From Mesorhizobium waimense (GTDB lineage: Bacteria; Pseudomonadota; Alphaproteobacteria; Rhizobiales; Rhizobiaceae): a DNA stretch of 64,000 bases. A model generated the notes under the pieces. That model was not told where the DNA came from. It saw nothing but the letters and a program-made list of their open reading frames with translations, and made no database searches. The first letter of the stretch is position 1. Each line of letters starts with the position of its first letter. The translations under genes and the position numbers were made by a program. Shown here piece by piece: positions 1 to 8,437 of this stretch. The stretch spans positions 372,001-436,000 of the forward strand of contig NZ_QZWZ01000001.1 in NCBI RefSeq assembly GCF_003601975.1, read 5' to 3'.

Positions 1-383
1 ACTACCAGGTTCTCTACGATCAGGCCGGGCTGATGGTGCGCTTGAGCGAAACGCACTGGATCAAGGCCGGCATCGAATTCACCGACGGGCTGGCCTATTT
101 CTCCGTCGTCGTCACCAACGACACCTCCGACTGGTCGCTGGTGAGCATCCCGGCCGACCCGGACGGCGTCAGGATACGCCTGACCCGCCACGCCGAAGCC
201 ATCCGCGTCCAGTATCTGGACGTGTCCGACGGCCGCTGGAAGCCGGTACGGCTCGCCTACTTCCCACCCTCGAAGTCGGTCGACGTCGGTATGATGTGCT
301 GCTCGCCGCAGCGCGAAGGCTTCGAAGTCACCTTCGCCGACTTTTTGGTCGGCCCGCCGATCTCGCGTGAACTGCACGACTGA
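1..383 (+). CDS. DUF1349 family protein, 5' truncated by window edge
   Basis: The reading frame is open from base 3 and runs into the window from the left, so the true start lies upstream; the ATG at 33 is internal. The visible part has the DUF1349 (concanavalin-A-like lectin/glucanase fold, yeast REE1-related) signature: YDQAGLMVRL near the left end, then WIKAGIEF and a beta-rich tail ending in FLVGPPISRELHD. Proteins of this family are small cytoplasmic beta-sandwich proteins of about 180-200 residues with no firmly known reaction. The next gene is convergent with only a short gap. The family call is good; a specific role cannot be given. Confidence 0.8.
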   Translation, partial: YQVLYDQAGLMVRLSETHWIKAGIEFTDGLAYFSVVVTNDTSDWSLVSIPADPDGVRIRLTRHAEAIRVQYLDVSDGRWKPVRLAYFPPSKSVDVGMMCCSPQREGFEVTFADFLVGPPISRELHD

Positions 384-407
384 GGGGCGGAACCCGCAGC
401 CGCTCGC

Positions 408-1973
408 TCACCACGGCACATGCAGGATCTCGAGCATGGGAAGGCCGACCGGCCTGATGCCCAGATCGTTGGCAAGGGCGCCAAAGCCTTCGGTTTCGAT
501 CAGGTCCCGGTACGGAAGCTCGGGAAAACGAAGACCGCCTCGATGCAGTGCGGCATCGACCAGCAGCATGGTTCCGCCGACGCCGTCGAGGCCGATCTTC
601 TCGAGATGCCGGACATCGCTGAGATACAGCCGCCCTGGCGCACCGGTGGCAGGCTGGTAAAGGCCGTCGCGGATTGCGCGGTAGTAGCGATAATCCTTCG
701 TATGGCGGGTTGTGATGAAGCTGTTGTGGTCGAAACTGTCGCCGCCAGCGATCTTCACGCAATTGGGCACCGCGATGCGATGCCCGGTTCCGATAAGCCG
801 GCTTACAATGTCGGGCGGGAATTGCCAGACGTCGATGTCGATCCACAGTGCCCAGTCGTCGTCGCCCAATCCGTGATCGATCAGGTGATTTCGGACCTTG
901 GCGATATTGCCGCGTCTGCTGCGCTGAAACCGCGGCTTCGCTCGATTGGCGCGGTCGAGGCTGGCGCTGCCGAGCTGCTTTTGCAGCAGGACGATGCCGC
1001 GATACTTCCCGGCCAGCGGCGCCACCGCGGCCTGCAGCCGTTCCCAACTCCCGTCCGAGCTGTCGCCCTCGCAGAAGGCGAGCTTGATCCTATCCTTGGG
1101 ATAGTCGAGCCGTTGCAAGACGTCGAGGAATGGCTGGATGTGATCGGCCGCGTCGCGAAGCGGCACCAGGACGGCGATGTTCTGGCCACTCGGAGGCGGC
1201 GCCGAAAGCGCCGCCTGGCTGACGCCGCGCTTGGTCGCCGTCTCATCCAGATAGGCGCCGCGCGTCAGTTGATACCAAGACTGGTAGGCGAGGCTACGGA
1301 TCCTGTCCAGCAGCCGCGGCGCAGGCTCGGGTGTCCACCATGTACCGACCCAATGATGGATCGACAGCGTCTGCCCCCCGCTGTCCGCCCTTCGTCCCGA
1401 CGAGTCGACAGGCGTGAACAGGGCTGGCGGATGGATGGCGAACGCCGCCTGGTCGCGATAGCCGAGCTGCGCTGAGGTCAGCAGGCAAGGACCGGTTGCA
1501 TCGATCGCCTGTTTGGCATGGGTCAGTCCGGGCAGCATCGACAACACATCTAGCCAGAATGGGTGCCCGGGCGGACTGGCGATCGTCCCGTTGAACAGCA
1601 GATAGGGCAGCCCGCGAAAGTTCGCCTGCACCGGCGCGTGCGTGTCCGGCTCCTTGCAAAACACGATCCGGTTCTCGCCCATCACGGGATCGAAAGGCGC
1701 CACGCATTCGCAGTCAATGTCGGCATAGACGCCGCCGAAATGGTGGAGCAGCAGATAGCGCCCGGCATCGGCACGCAGCACGCCGTGCGAATAACTGCAA
1801 AAGCTCGGCAGGAAGTTCGGATAGTGCTCGGCCACGAATTCGAGCAGCATCCGGTCGCTCCAGAACATCATCGTCCAGTCGGGATGATGCCGCTTCCAGC
1901 TCTCGACATAGGCCTGGAAACGGACAGGAACGGCATCGGTCTTCCAGGTCTGGTGCAGGATCCGCGGGATCAT
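408..1973 (-). CDS. Two-domain glycosyltransferase: DXD (OCH1-like) domain plus Anp1-like domain
   Basis: A 521-residue protein starting at an ATG with MIPRILHQTW, the classic opening of the DXD sugar-binding glycosyltransferase family (Gly_transf_sug, OCH1/capsular mannosyltransferase-like). The nucleotide-sugar/metal DXD motif is D85-I-D87 (GVYADIDCE). From about residue 265 a second glycosyltransferase unit begins (NIAVLVPLRDAADHI) with its own WIDIDVW acidic motif near residue 375; this matches the Anp1/Mnn9/Van1 family first known from fungal mannan polymerases. No signal peptide or membrane segment is evident, so it probably acts at the cytoplasmic face on a surface glycan. It is co-oriented with the glycosyltransferase on its upstream side (2013-3254). 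Confidence 0.8.
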   Translation of the reverse strand: MIPRILHQTWKTDAVPVRFQAYVESWKRHHPDWTMMFWSDRMLLEFVAEHYPNFLPSFCSYSHGVLRADAGRYLLLHHFGGVYADIDCECVAPFDPVMGENRIVFCKEPDTHAPVQANFRGLPYLLFNGTIASPPGHPFWLDVLSMLPGLTHAKQAIDATGPCLLTSAQLGYRDQAAFAIHPPALFTPVDSSGRRADSGGQTLSIHHWVGTWWTPEPAPRLLDRIRSLAYQSWYQLTRGAYLDETATKRGVSQAALSAPPPSGQNIAVLVPLRDAADHIQPFLDVLQRLDYPKDRIKLAFCEGDSSDGSWERLQAAVAPLAGKYRGIVLLQKQLGSASLDRANRAKPRFQRSRRGNIAKVRNHLIDHGLGDDDWALWIDIDVWQFPPDIVSRLIGTGHRIAVPNCVKIAGGDSFDHNSFITTRHTKDYRYYRAIRDGLYQPATGAPGRLYLSDVRHLEKIGLDGVGGTMLLVDAALHRGGLRFPELPYRDLIETEGFGALANDLGIRPVGLPMLEILHVPW

Positions 1974-2012
1974 CGGCGGCTCGTCGATCGCTGACTGGGC
2001 GCAGCTGGAGCG

Positions 2013-3254
2013 TCACGCATCTTCATCGGCCAGTCCGAGGCCGCTGTGGACGGCGTCGCGGATGGCCTGCGGCCCGAACCTCGACCAAACCGCTTCATGG
2101 GCGTGGGCGCGCTGCCTGGCCATGCGGCCTGGGTCCGCGCAGAGCGCAATGGCCATTGCCGCCAGCTCTTCATCCGATGCTGCCAGCAGCACGTCTTCAT
2201 TCTCGACCAGGTCCAGCCCTTCGGCCGCCAGCGGCGTCGCGATGACGGGCACGCCCCACGCCATAGCTTCGAGGATCTTGATGCGTGTGCCGCCGCCCAT
2301 CGACAGCGGAATGACACTGAGATGCGCTGCCGACAGCAGCGGCCTGACATCGTCAGGATCTTCGACCAGCGCCACACCTTCCAGCCTTGCCAGGGCTTGT
2401 ACGGACGGCGCGGGCGAGCGGCCGGCGAGAGTGAGCTTCGCTGTAGGCAGCGCCTGCCGGATGCGCGGCAGGATGCTGCGGGCCAGTCGCTGGGCAGCGT
2501 CGATGTTCGGTTGGTAGCCGAGGTGGCCGACGAGCAGAATGAGCGGGAAACCGCCGGAACTGGCTGGCAGCGCCGGCAGCGCCTTGGGTATGTCCTCAGC
2601 CCGCGGGATGCCGTTGGCAACGATATCCACCGGCACTGTGCTCGAGACGAGCGCCTTGAATTTCCCGTGGTCGCGGCGCGAACAGACCCAGATCCTGTCG
2701 ACAATCGCGGCCGCCTTTCTTTCGAGGCGCCTGACATCAAGCGCGCCAGATCCCTGGGCTGGGTGCAACTGCCCAGCGAGGTCTGATTCGACATTGTGCA
2801 TGTCGAGGATGAGCTGCCCCGCCAGCGGCCGCAAAGGCCTGAGCAGTCTGAACAGCGGAATGCCCTCGACCACGATCGTGTCGGGGCGAAATTCGCGAAC
2901 CAGCGCCTCGAGCCGCGCCAGCGCCGGACGCGGGATCCGGGTCTCGGTCTTGGTCCTCCACAATCCGAGCGCCCGCGCGCGCGGTTCCCCCTCGGCAGTC
3001 AGGGTAACGACGCGAATGTTGGCCGGCAGCGGTTGCGGCGGACCGGCCAGCGGCCTGACCGAGACAAGGCAGACCGGACCGAGTTCGGCTGCCGCCACGG
3101 CGTTACCGAAGTTCCTGAGATCGGCGCCCGATGTCGGCGGAAAGGCCGGATCGATGCAAACCACCAGGGTTCGACGCGCCTTTCCGGATGCCGATGCGAC
3201 TTGCGGAGCCGCCCGAGCCGGTCGTCCGAAGCGAGTGCGGGGATGATGCTGCAA
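2013..3254 (-). CDS. Glycosyltransferase family 4-like protein (GT-B fold)
   Basis: The core starts with RTLVVCIDPAFPPTSGADLRN, the usual N-terminal GT4 strand plus the glycine/aspartate loop, and the C-terminal half carries GTRIKILEAMAWGVPVIAT, the conserved donor-sugar-binding E-x7-E-type segment of GT4 enzymes. It should transfer a sugar from a nucleotide sugar to a surface glycan. The start is uncertain: the frame stays open back to a GTG at 3398, but that extension would translate a copy of an intergenic repeat (3286-3350), so I prefer the TTG at 3254, preceded by a weak purine-rich stretch; an even later start is possible. About 413 residues with this start. It is co-oriented with the two-domain glycosyltransferase that follows. 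Confidence 0.75.
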   Translation of the reverse strand: MQHHPRTRFGRPARAAPQVASASGKARRTLVVCIDPAFPPTSGADLRNFGNAVAAAELGPVCLVSVRPLAGPPQPLPANIRVVTLTAEGEPRARALGLWRTKTETRIPRPALARLEALVREFRPDTIVVEGIPLFRLLRPLRPLAGQLILDMHNVESDLAGQLHPAQGSGALDVRRLERKAAAIVDRIWVCSRRDHGKFKALVSSTVPVDIVANGIPRAEDIPKALPALPASSGGFPLILLVGHLGYQPNIDAAQRLARSILPRIRQALPTAKLTLAGRSPAPSVQALARLEGVALVEDPDDVRPLLSAAHLSVIPLSMGGGTRIKILEAMAWGVPVIATPLAAEGLDLVENEDVLLAASDEELAAMAIALCADPGRMARQRAHAHEAVWSRFGPQAIRDAVHSGLGLADEDA

Positions 3255-3285
3255 GGTCTTCCAACTCCGACCCAACGCCTTGCAG

Positions 3286-3350
3286 GCGCTAGGGCAATTC
3301 CAGGAAAAGTGTGCCACGGTTTTTCGTTCGGATTTGCGCAAAACTAATAA
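3286..3350 (+). repeat. Short intergenic repeat, partial diverged copy
   Basis: This stretch contains GGCAATTCCAGGAAAAG, then a GTTTTTCGTTCGGATTTGCG block that matches, with changes, the repeat at 13591-13692 (GAGCAATTCCAGGAAAAG and TTTTCCGTCCGGAATTGCG). The second half of the repeat (GAGCGGGTCGGCG) is missing here. Such units are scattered in Mesorhizobium intergenic DNA. It lies just upstream of a glycosyltransferase gene and argues against the longest start for that gene. Confidence 0.65.
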
Positions 3351-3440
3351 CGGCGCGCCATATCCGCTGCATTGGTAAACCGGGTACGATAAAGCCACGG
3401 GAAAATGCGGGCATGCAACCCATATGCGGCTCCGCTCGCC

Positions 3441-4193
3441 TCAATAGGTGGCGCGGCCACCGGAAACGTCGAAAACACCACCGGTGGTGAAGGAGCATTC
3501 CTCGGAAGCGATCCATGTGATCAGCGCCGCCACCTCCTCGACTTCGCCGAATCGCGCCATCGGGATCTTCGACAGCATGAAGTCGATATGCTGCTGGCTC
3601 ATCTGGTTGAAGATCGCCGTGCGCACCGCCGCCGGCGTGACGCAATTCACCGTCACCTTGGTCCTGGCCAACTCCTTGCCCAGCGACTTGGTCAGCCCGA
3701 TCACTCCCGCCTTGGAGGTGCTGTAGGCCGAGGCGTTGGGATTGCCTTCCTTGCCGGCGATCGAGGCGATGTTGACGATCCTGCCATAGTCGCGCTCGAG
3801 CATATACGGCACCAGCGCCTTGTTGCAGTAGAAGACGCCGTTGAGATTGATGTCGATGACCCGGCGCCAGTCCTCCACCGAATAATCCCAGGCCGTCATG
3901 TTCGGACCGGTGATGGCGGCACTTGTGATCAGGATGTCGACGGCGCCGAGGGCGTTGATCGTCTCTTGCGCGGCACGCCGTACCGCTTCGGCATCGGCGA
4001 CGTCGAGGATCGTCCCGCCCAAGCCCGGGATCGCAGCCTTGGCCTGCTCGATCTGGGCCAGATCGCGGTCCCAGACCGAGACGCGCCCGCCTTCGGCCAC
4101 GATCCTTTGCGCCACCGCCAGGCCGATGCCTGAGGCGCCGCCGGTGATCACGGCCGATCGTCCGGCAAACCGTCCTGCGAAACGCATCGACAT
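3441..4193 (-). CDS. SDR family NAD(P)-dependent oxidoreductase
   Basis: A 250-residue classical short-chain dehydrogenase/reductase. The cofactor loop TGGASGIG sits near residue 15, the N-A-like structural segment at ITSAAITG, the catalytic Ser region at VNIASIAG and the catalytic Y-S-T-S-K (YxxxK) at the expected place; the C-terminal half ends GGVFDVSGGRATY, typical of 3-oxoacyl-ACP reductase-like members. The ATG at 4193 is chosen because GGGAGGAG stands 6 bases upstream; the frame extends further to a GTG but that part is not SDR-like. Substrate unknown; rhizobial relatives act on sugars or polyols. It is monocistronic or pairs loosely with the upstream TIR-like gene. Confidence 0.88.
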   Translation of the reverse strand: MSMRFAGRFAGRSAVITGGASGIGLAVAQRIVAEGGRVSVWDRDLAQIEQAKAAIPGLGGTILDVADAEAVRRAAQETINALGAVDILITSAAITGPNMTAWDYSVEDWRRVIDINLNGVFYCNKALVPYMLERDYGRIVNIASIAGKEGNPNASAYSTSKAGVIGLTKSLGKELARTKVTVNCVTPAAVRTAIFNQMSQQHIDFMLSKIPMARFGEVEEVAALITWIASEECSFTTGGVFDVSGGRATY

Positions 4194-4300
4194 GCGGCAC
4201 TCCTCCCGATAGGCGGCGAATGTGAAGTCAACGTCCGCCAAGTTCAAGTCGGGATTGGAGCCGCCGATGGGGATCTTGGTAGGCCAGGAACTGCGCGCTG

Positions 4301-5230
4301 TCAGCCGTTCTTGATCGATTGCCAATGGCTCAGCTGCTCTGCGATCAACTCCACCCGCCGCTGGTTGTCGCGCCCGTCCAGGATGCTCAAGTCCTCGGCA
4401 TCGGCGCGCAAATAGACGCCGGAGGTGCGCGCATTCAGTTCTGGCTGCGTGTCCGCGCGCGTCGTGAAATAGCCTGACGCGCGATCCGCGGTCTCCAGCC
4501 GGATCTCGCCTGTCCCGTGCAGCTGCGGCGCGTTCGCATCCAGGGGCCGTTCTCCGTTCCAATAGTAGAAAATGCCGGAAGGCTCCCTCTTTTCCTTCAG
4601 CGCCTCGCTCCAGTACCTGGCCGACAGGCTGCCATTCTCCTGCCATGAGCGACCCGTCAGCTCCAGCGCACCATCGCGGTTTCGCGAGATGCGCAGCAGG
4701 CTCACGGCTGACGGCTCCTTTGCGGTGCGCTCCGACAGGGAAAACTGCCACCAAAGACCCTCTATGCGGGCTACGTGACCCTCACTTTCGATCGCGTTCC
4801 GCAGCTTTTGGTTGATCGCTCTCATCTCGGCGGCGGTCGCTGCGTCGCCGTAACGCACCGACGTCAGGCCGAGCAGATCGCTGGGAAGCTTGGCGCCGTT
4901 GGCATGGAGAATAAACGTTCGGCGCATGCCGAGGACTCCACCGAAAAGCCCGGCTTCGAAAACCACATTGTCTCGGGGAGAAGCTTGAGCCGATACGGAA
5001 TGGGACGATTCAGGGTGGCTCGCGCTCGTCCAGTCGTCCTGGGCGAACACGAACGCGGCGAAGTCGACCTCGCGGGTAAGCTCGATGAGGCGCCCCAGCG
5101 TGGTCGTCCCGGGGCTGAAGGAGGTCGTCCAGGGCTCGACTTGCGCGATCTCTTCAAGACCGCGTGTCAGTGCGTCCAGCAGTTTCTTCTGCTTTCCCGA
5201 CGAGCCCAGGAAAATTCGCGGTTTGGCCAT
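4301..5230 (-). CDS. TIR-like nucleotide-binding protein (candidate NADase immune effector)
   Basis: A 309-residue protein opening with PRIFLGSSG and carrying PRDNVVFEAGLFGG around residues 85-98, the hallmark of the predicted nucleotide-binding TIR-like family (PF10137 type); E92 in the FEAG motif is the likely NAD-hydrolysing glutamate. In related proteins (Cap12 and Pycsar TIR effectors) this domain degrades NAD on phage infection. The C-terminal half (about 155-309) is beta-rich (LWWQFSLSER, GIFYYWNGERP, GSGEIRLETA-like strands) and resembles no sensor domain I can name. The ATG at 5230 has GGAGGG upstream. No cyclase or other defence gene is adjacent, so it would be a stand-alone system; an immune role is inference. 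Confidence 0.7.
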   Translation of the reverse strand: MAKPRIFLGSSGKQKKLLDALTRGLEEIAQVEPWTTSFSPGTTTLGRLIELTREVDFAAFVFAQDDWTSASHPESSHSVSAQASPRDNVVFEAGLFGGVLGMRRTFILHANGAKLPSDLLGLTSVRYGDAATAAEMRAINQKLRNAIESEGHVARIEGLWWQFSLSERTAKEPSAVSLLRISRNRDGALELTGRSWQENGSLSARYWSEALKEKREPSGIFYYWNGERPLDANAPQLHGTGEIRLETADRASGYFTTRADTQPELNARTSGVYLRADAEDLSILDGRDNQRRVELIAEQLSHWQSIKNG

Positions 5231-5351
5231 CCGTTCCCTCCAACTGCGTATCCGCCCTTGCTGCCAACATAGCCTGCGCGGGCGACGGTTCGCCTATTGT
5301 ATTCATCTCATGGGAGGCAGCAACGGCGGAACGAAAGGCGGGATCTCCCGG

Positions 5352-6134
5352 CTACGCCTTCTCTGTCCGATGCTGAAAGAACTGCAGGAACAGTTCTCGC
5401 TCGGTGGTGATGTCGAGCTTCTCATAGATGCGGCGGCGATGGTTCTTGACCGTGCCGACGGTGATGCCGAGACGCTCCGCGATGTTCGCAGTCGGGTGGC
5501 CGGCCAGGATCAGCTGGACGAGTTCCCGCTCGCGCAGCGACAGCTCCGGCCACAGGCTCGCCGGAATGCTTGGTTGCTGCTGGGGCGAGGCACCGGGACC
5601 CGTCGGCGCCGATGTGCGGGCGAAGTCGGCGCCACGCGCCCTGATGTCGAGCGCGTGCAGCGCTTCGAACACCGGCAGCCGCGCCTCCAATTGCGCGATT
5701 TCGCTGTCCCTGAACGGCGTGGTCGAGCGGTCGAGGAAGATGCCCAGGCACCAGTCGCCGCCATCGGCAAGCAATATGCCGACCTCGTCGCAGATTTCCG
5801 ACTGCGCCAGGAAGCCGGCTATGTATTGGCCGCGCTTGGCCTTGTCGTCGGCAAACCGCTTCAAAGGCATGATGCCCAGCCGCCGCTCCTGCCGCCACGA
5901 GGCATAGAAGGGGTCGAACACGTAATAGCTGGCGAGGTAGCGCCGGACCATCTCGTCCGAGAACCGCCGGTGCTTGACGAATTCGGGCGTCTTCGTCGCC
6001 GAATAACGGGTGACGGTGACGAGATCATGCGCGATGTCGGCGCCGATCAGGTCGATCAGGCAGTCGACATGCCTGTCCGTGCCGGTGGCGGCGATCGCCC
6101 TGGCCAGCGGCGCCCAGATACTGCCCATGCGCAT
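5352..6134 (-). CDS. LuxR-family transcriptional regulator
   Basis: A 260-residue regulator. The C-terminal LuxR/GerE helix-turn-helix is clear (LSLRERELVQLILAGHPT followed by NIAERLGITVGTVKNH, residues about 195-245). The N-terminal half has no autoinducer-type hallmark that I can identify and is probably a small-molecule or redox sensing domain. It is transcribed divergently from the acetone-carboxylase-type operon, starting 113 bases from that operon's first codon, so it most likely controls it in response to a ketone or related substrate. Two in-frame ATGs (6134 and 6128) are possible starts; a purine stretch (AGAAGAGGG) lies just before them. Confidence 0.88.
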   Translation of the reverse strand: MRMGSIWAPLARAIAATGTDRHVDCLIDLIGADIAHDLVTVTRYSATKTPEFVKHRRFSDEMVRRYLASYYVFDPFYASWRQERRLGIMPLKRFADDKAKRGQYIAGFLAQSEICDEVGILLADGGDWCLGIFLDRSTTPFRDSEIAQLEARLPVFEALHALDIRARGADFARTSAPTGPGASPQQQPSIPASLWPELSLRERELVQLILAGHPTANIAERLGITVGTVKNHRRRIYEKLDITTERELFLQFFQHRTEKA

Positions 6135-6246
6135 GCCCTCTTCTCGGCGATGTCAGCCCGGCCGTCATTGTGTCTTTTGGCATATGGCGCGAGGCCGTCC
6201 TTCGAATCTAGCCTTGCATCATCCTAGACCAGACCCCGAGGCGACC

Positions 6247-8424
6247 GTGACCCAGCCAAATCCCATCGGCCCCATCGTTGGCAGCCCGCCCATCGTTGGC
6301 AATCCTATCGTCATCGGTATCGACGCCGGCGGCACCATGACCGACACGATCCTTGTCGATCAGGACGGCCACTTCAAGATCGGCAAGTCGGCGACGACGC
6401 CGAGGAATGAAGCCGAGGGTTTTCTCTCTTCGGCGGAAGACGCGGCAGATGCCTGGGGCATTTCGCTGGAAGCGCTGTTTTCGGGCGTCAACGTCGTGCT
6501 CTATTCCGGGACCGGCATGCTCAACACGCTGTTGTCGCGTACCGGACGCAAGCTTGGCTTGATCACCACCAAGGGTCTGGAGGACATGATCCTCATGGGT
6601 CGCGGCCTGCAGGCCTGGGCGGACTATTCCTATGCCGACCGGCTGCATGCGGTGACGCATCATCATCCCGATCCGCTGGTGCCGCGCCGCCGCACGCACG
6701 GCGTCACCGAACGCATCGACCAGTTCGGCGATATCGTGCTGCCGCTCTACGAGCATGAGGTTTTCGCCGCCGCGAAAAAGCTGATCGCCGACAAGGTCGA
6801 GGCGATCTGCATCATGACCATCTTCTCGCACGTCAATCCGGCGCACGAGAAGCGCATCGCCGAGATCTGCCGCGGCGAGATCACCGCCGCCGGCGCCGAC
6901 ATCCTCGTCTACACCAGCCACGAGGTGCGGCCGGTCATCCGCGAGCAGTCGCGCCTGAATTCGGTGCTGATCGAGGCCTACGCCACCTCGCGCGGCCGCA
7001 AGCAGCTCAAGGGTATCGAGGACGTCTCGAAAAAGTATGGCTTCAAATATGGCGTGCAGACGCTGCTTTCCTTCGGCGGGCTGACCTCGATCAACCATCC
7101 GCGCCTGCACGAGACGATGATCTCCGGCCCGATCGGCGGTATCCTGGGTGCGGCCTATGTCGGCAAGCTTATCGGCAACGACTCGCTGATCTGCTCGGAC
7201 ATGGGCGGCACCTCCTTCGACATGGGCGTCATCACCCGCGGCCAGACGCGCATCGAGAACGAGCCGCTGATGGACCGCTTCAAGCTCAATGTGCCGACGC
7301 TGCATCTCGACACGATCGGCGCCGGCGCCGGCATGATCCTCAAGGTCGATCCGTTGACGAAAAAGGTCTCGCTCGGACCGGAAAGCGCCGGCTCCGATCC
7401 CGGTCCGATCTGCTTCGACCGTGGCGGCACCGAACCGACCATCGCCGATTGCGACGCCATTCTCGGCCGGCTGAACCCGCACTATTTCCTCGGCGGCAAG
7501 GTCGTGCTTCAGGTCGAGAAGGCTCGCCAGGCCTTTGAGAAAAAATGCGCCCGCGTGCTCGGCGTCGGCGTTGAGGAAGCCGCCGAAGGCATGATCGACA
7601 TGCTCGAGGCCGACGCCAACAATGCGCTGCGGCGCGTCATCTCTGGCCAAGGCATCCACCCTTCGGAGTTCACGCTGCTGTCGTATGGCGGTTCGGGCCC
7701 GTTGCACCTTGCCGGCTGTTCGCGCGGCATCGGCTTCAAGGACATTATCACCTTCCAGTTTGCCGCCGCCTTCTCCGCTTTCGGCTGCACGACGGCCGAT
7801 TTCATGCGCCGCCATTCGGTGTCGACGCAGCACGATATCCCCTCGCGCGCCGACGAAGTGACGCTTGCCGGCTTCGGCGCCAAGGTCACAAGGGTGTGGA
7901 ACGACCTGACCAGGGCGGCGGTCGACGAGATGATTGCCGACGGCCATGCCCGCGAGAAGATCAAAACCGTGCCGTTCCTGATGATGCGCTACACCGGCCA
8001 GCTCGAGGACGTCGAAGTCATGGCACCGCTGGCCGAGGTCAACTCGGCCGAGGACATGCGCAAGGTTCTCGACGAGTTCGAGGCGGTCTACGCCAAGGTC
8101 AACCATCGCGTGTCGCGCTATGGCGAAGCAGGCTTCACCATTACCGAGCTCGGGCTGATCGCCACCGCCGACAAGGTCAAGCCGGTACTGCTCAAGCGGC
8201 CGCTGGGCAGTTCAAATCCCGCCTCCGCCCACAAGGGTGTGCGCGAGGCCTATATCGCCGGGCATTGGCACAAGGCCAATCTCTACGAGATGGATTTGCT
8301 TCAGCCCGGCCATGAAGTGATCGGGCCGGCCATCATCGAACACCCCGCCACCACGCTCGTCGTTCACCCGCAAGACCGTGTCTTCGTCGATGAATGGACG
8401 CTGCTTCACTATTCCCATGCTTGA
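6247..8424 (+). CDS. acxA: Acetone carboxylase beta-subunit-like protein (hydantoinase A/oxoprolinase family)
   Basis: A 725-residue HyuA-family protein; acetone carboxylase beta subunits are close to this length. The ASKHA-type ATP-binding loop is at IVIGIDAGGTMTDTILV near residue 20, with the second phosphate motif at SDMGGTSFDMG and a third at LLSYGGSGPLHLAG. Family members couple ATP hydrolysis to activation of a ketone or cyclic amide. I start at the GTG at 6247, preceded by GAGG, because the upstream extension overlaps the divergent regulator and lacks family sequence. It is followed by the hydantoinase-B and gamma-type genes, an order known from acetone carboxylase (acetone plus CO2 to acetoacetate). 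A related ketone carboxylase cannot be excluded. Confidence 0.85.
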   Translation: MTQPNPIGPIVGSPPIVGNPIVIGIDAGGTMTDTILVDQDGHFKIGKSATTPRNEAEGFLSSAEDAADAWGISLEALFSGVNVVLYSGTGMLNTLLSRTGRKLGLITTKGLEDMILMGRGLQAWADYSYADRLHAVTHHHPDPLVPRRRTHGVTERIDQFGDIVLPLYEHEVFAAAKKLIADKVEAICIMTIFSHVNPAHEKRIAEICRGEITAAGADILVYTSHEVRPVIREQSRLNSVLIEAYATSRGRKQLKGIEDVSKKYGFKYGVQTLLSFGGLTSINHPRLHETMISGPIGGILGAAYVGKLIGNDSLICSDMGGTSFDMGVITRGQTRIENEPLMDRFKLNVPTLHLDTIGAGAGMILKVDPLTKKVSLGPESAGSDPGPICFDRGGTEPTIADCDAILGRLNPHYFLGGKVVLQVEKARQAFEKKCARVLGVGVEEAAEGMIDMLEADANNALRRVISGQGIHPSEFTLLSYGGSGPLHLAGCSRGIGFKDIITFQFAAAFSAFGCTTADFMRRHSVSTQHDIPSRADEVTLAGFGAKVTRVWNDLTRAAVDEMIADGHAREKIKTVPFLMMRYTGQLEDVEVMAPLAEVNSAEDMRKVLDEFEAVYAKVNHRVSRYGEAGFTITELGLIATADKVKPVLLKRPLGSSNPASAHKGVREAYIAGHWHKANLYEMDLLQPGHEVIGPAIIEHPATTLVVHPQDRVFVDEWTLLHYSHA

Positions 8425-8437
8425 GAGGGCGACCGCC

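Noticed and set aside
3255..3398. N-terminal extension of the GT4 gene to GTG 3398
   Set aside because: It would translate an intergenic repeat; the glycosyltransferase fold starts later.
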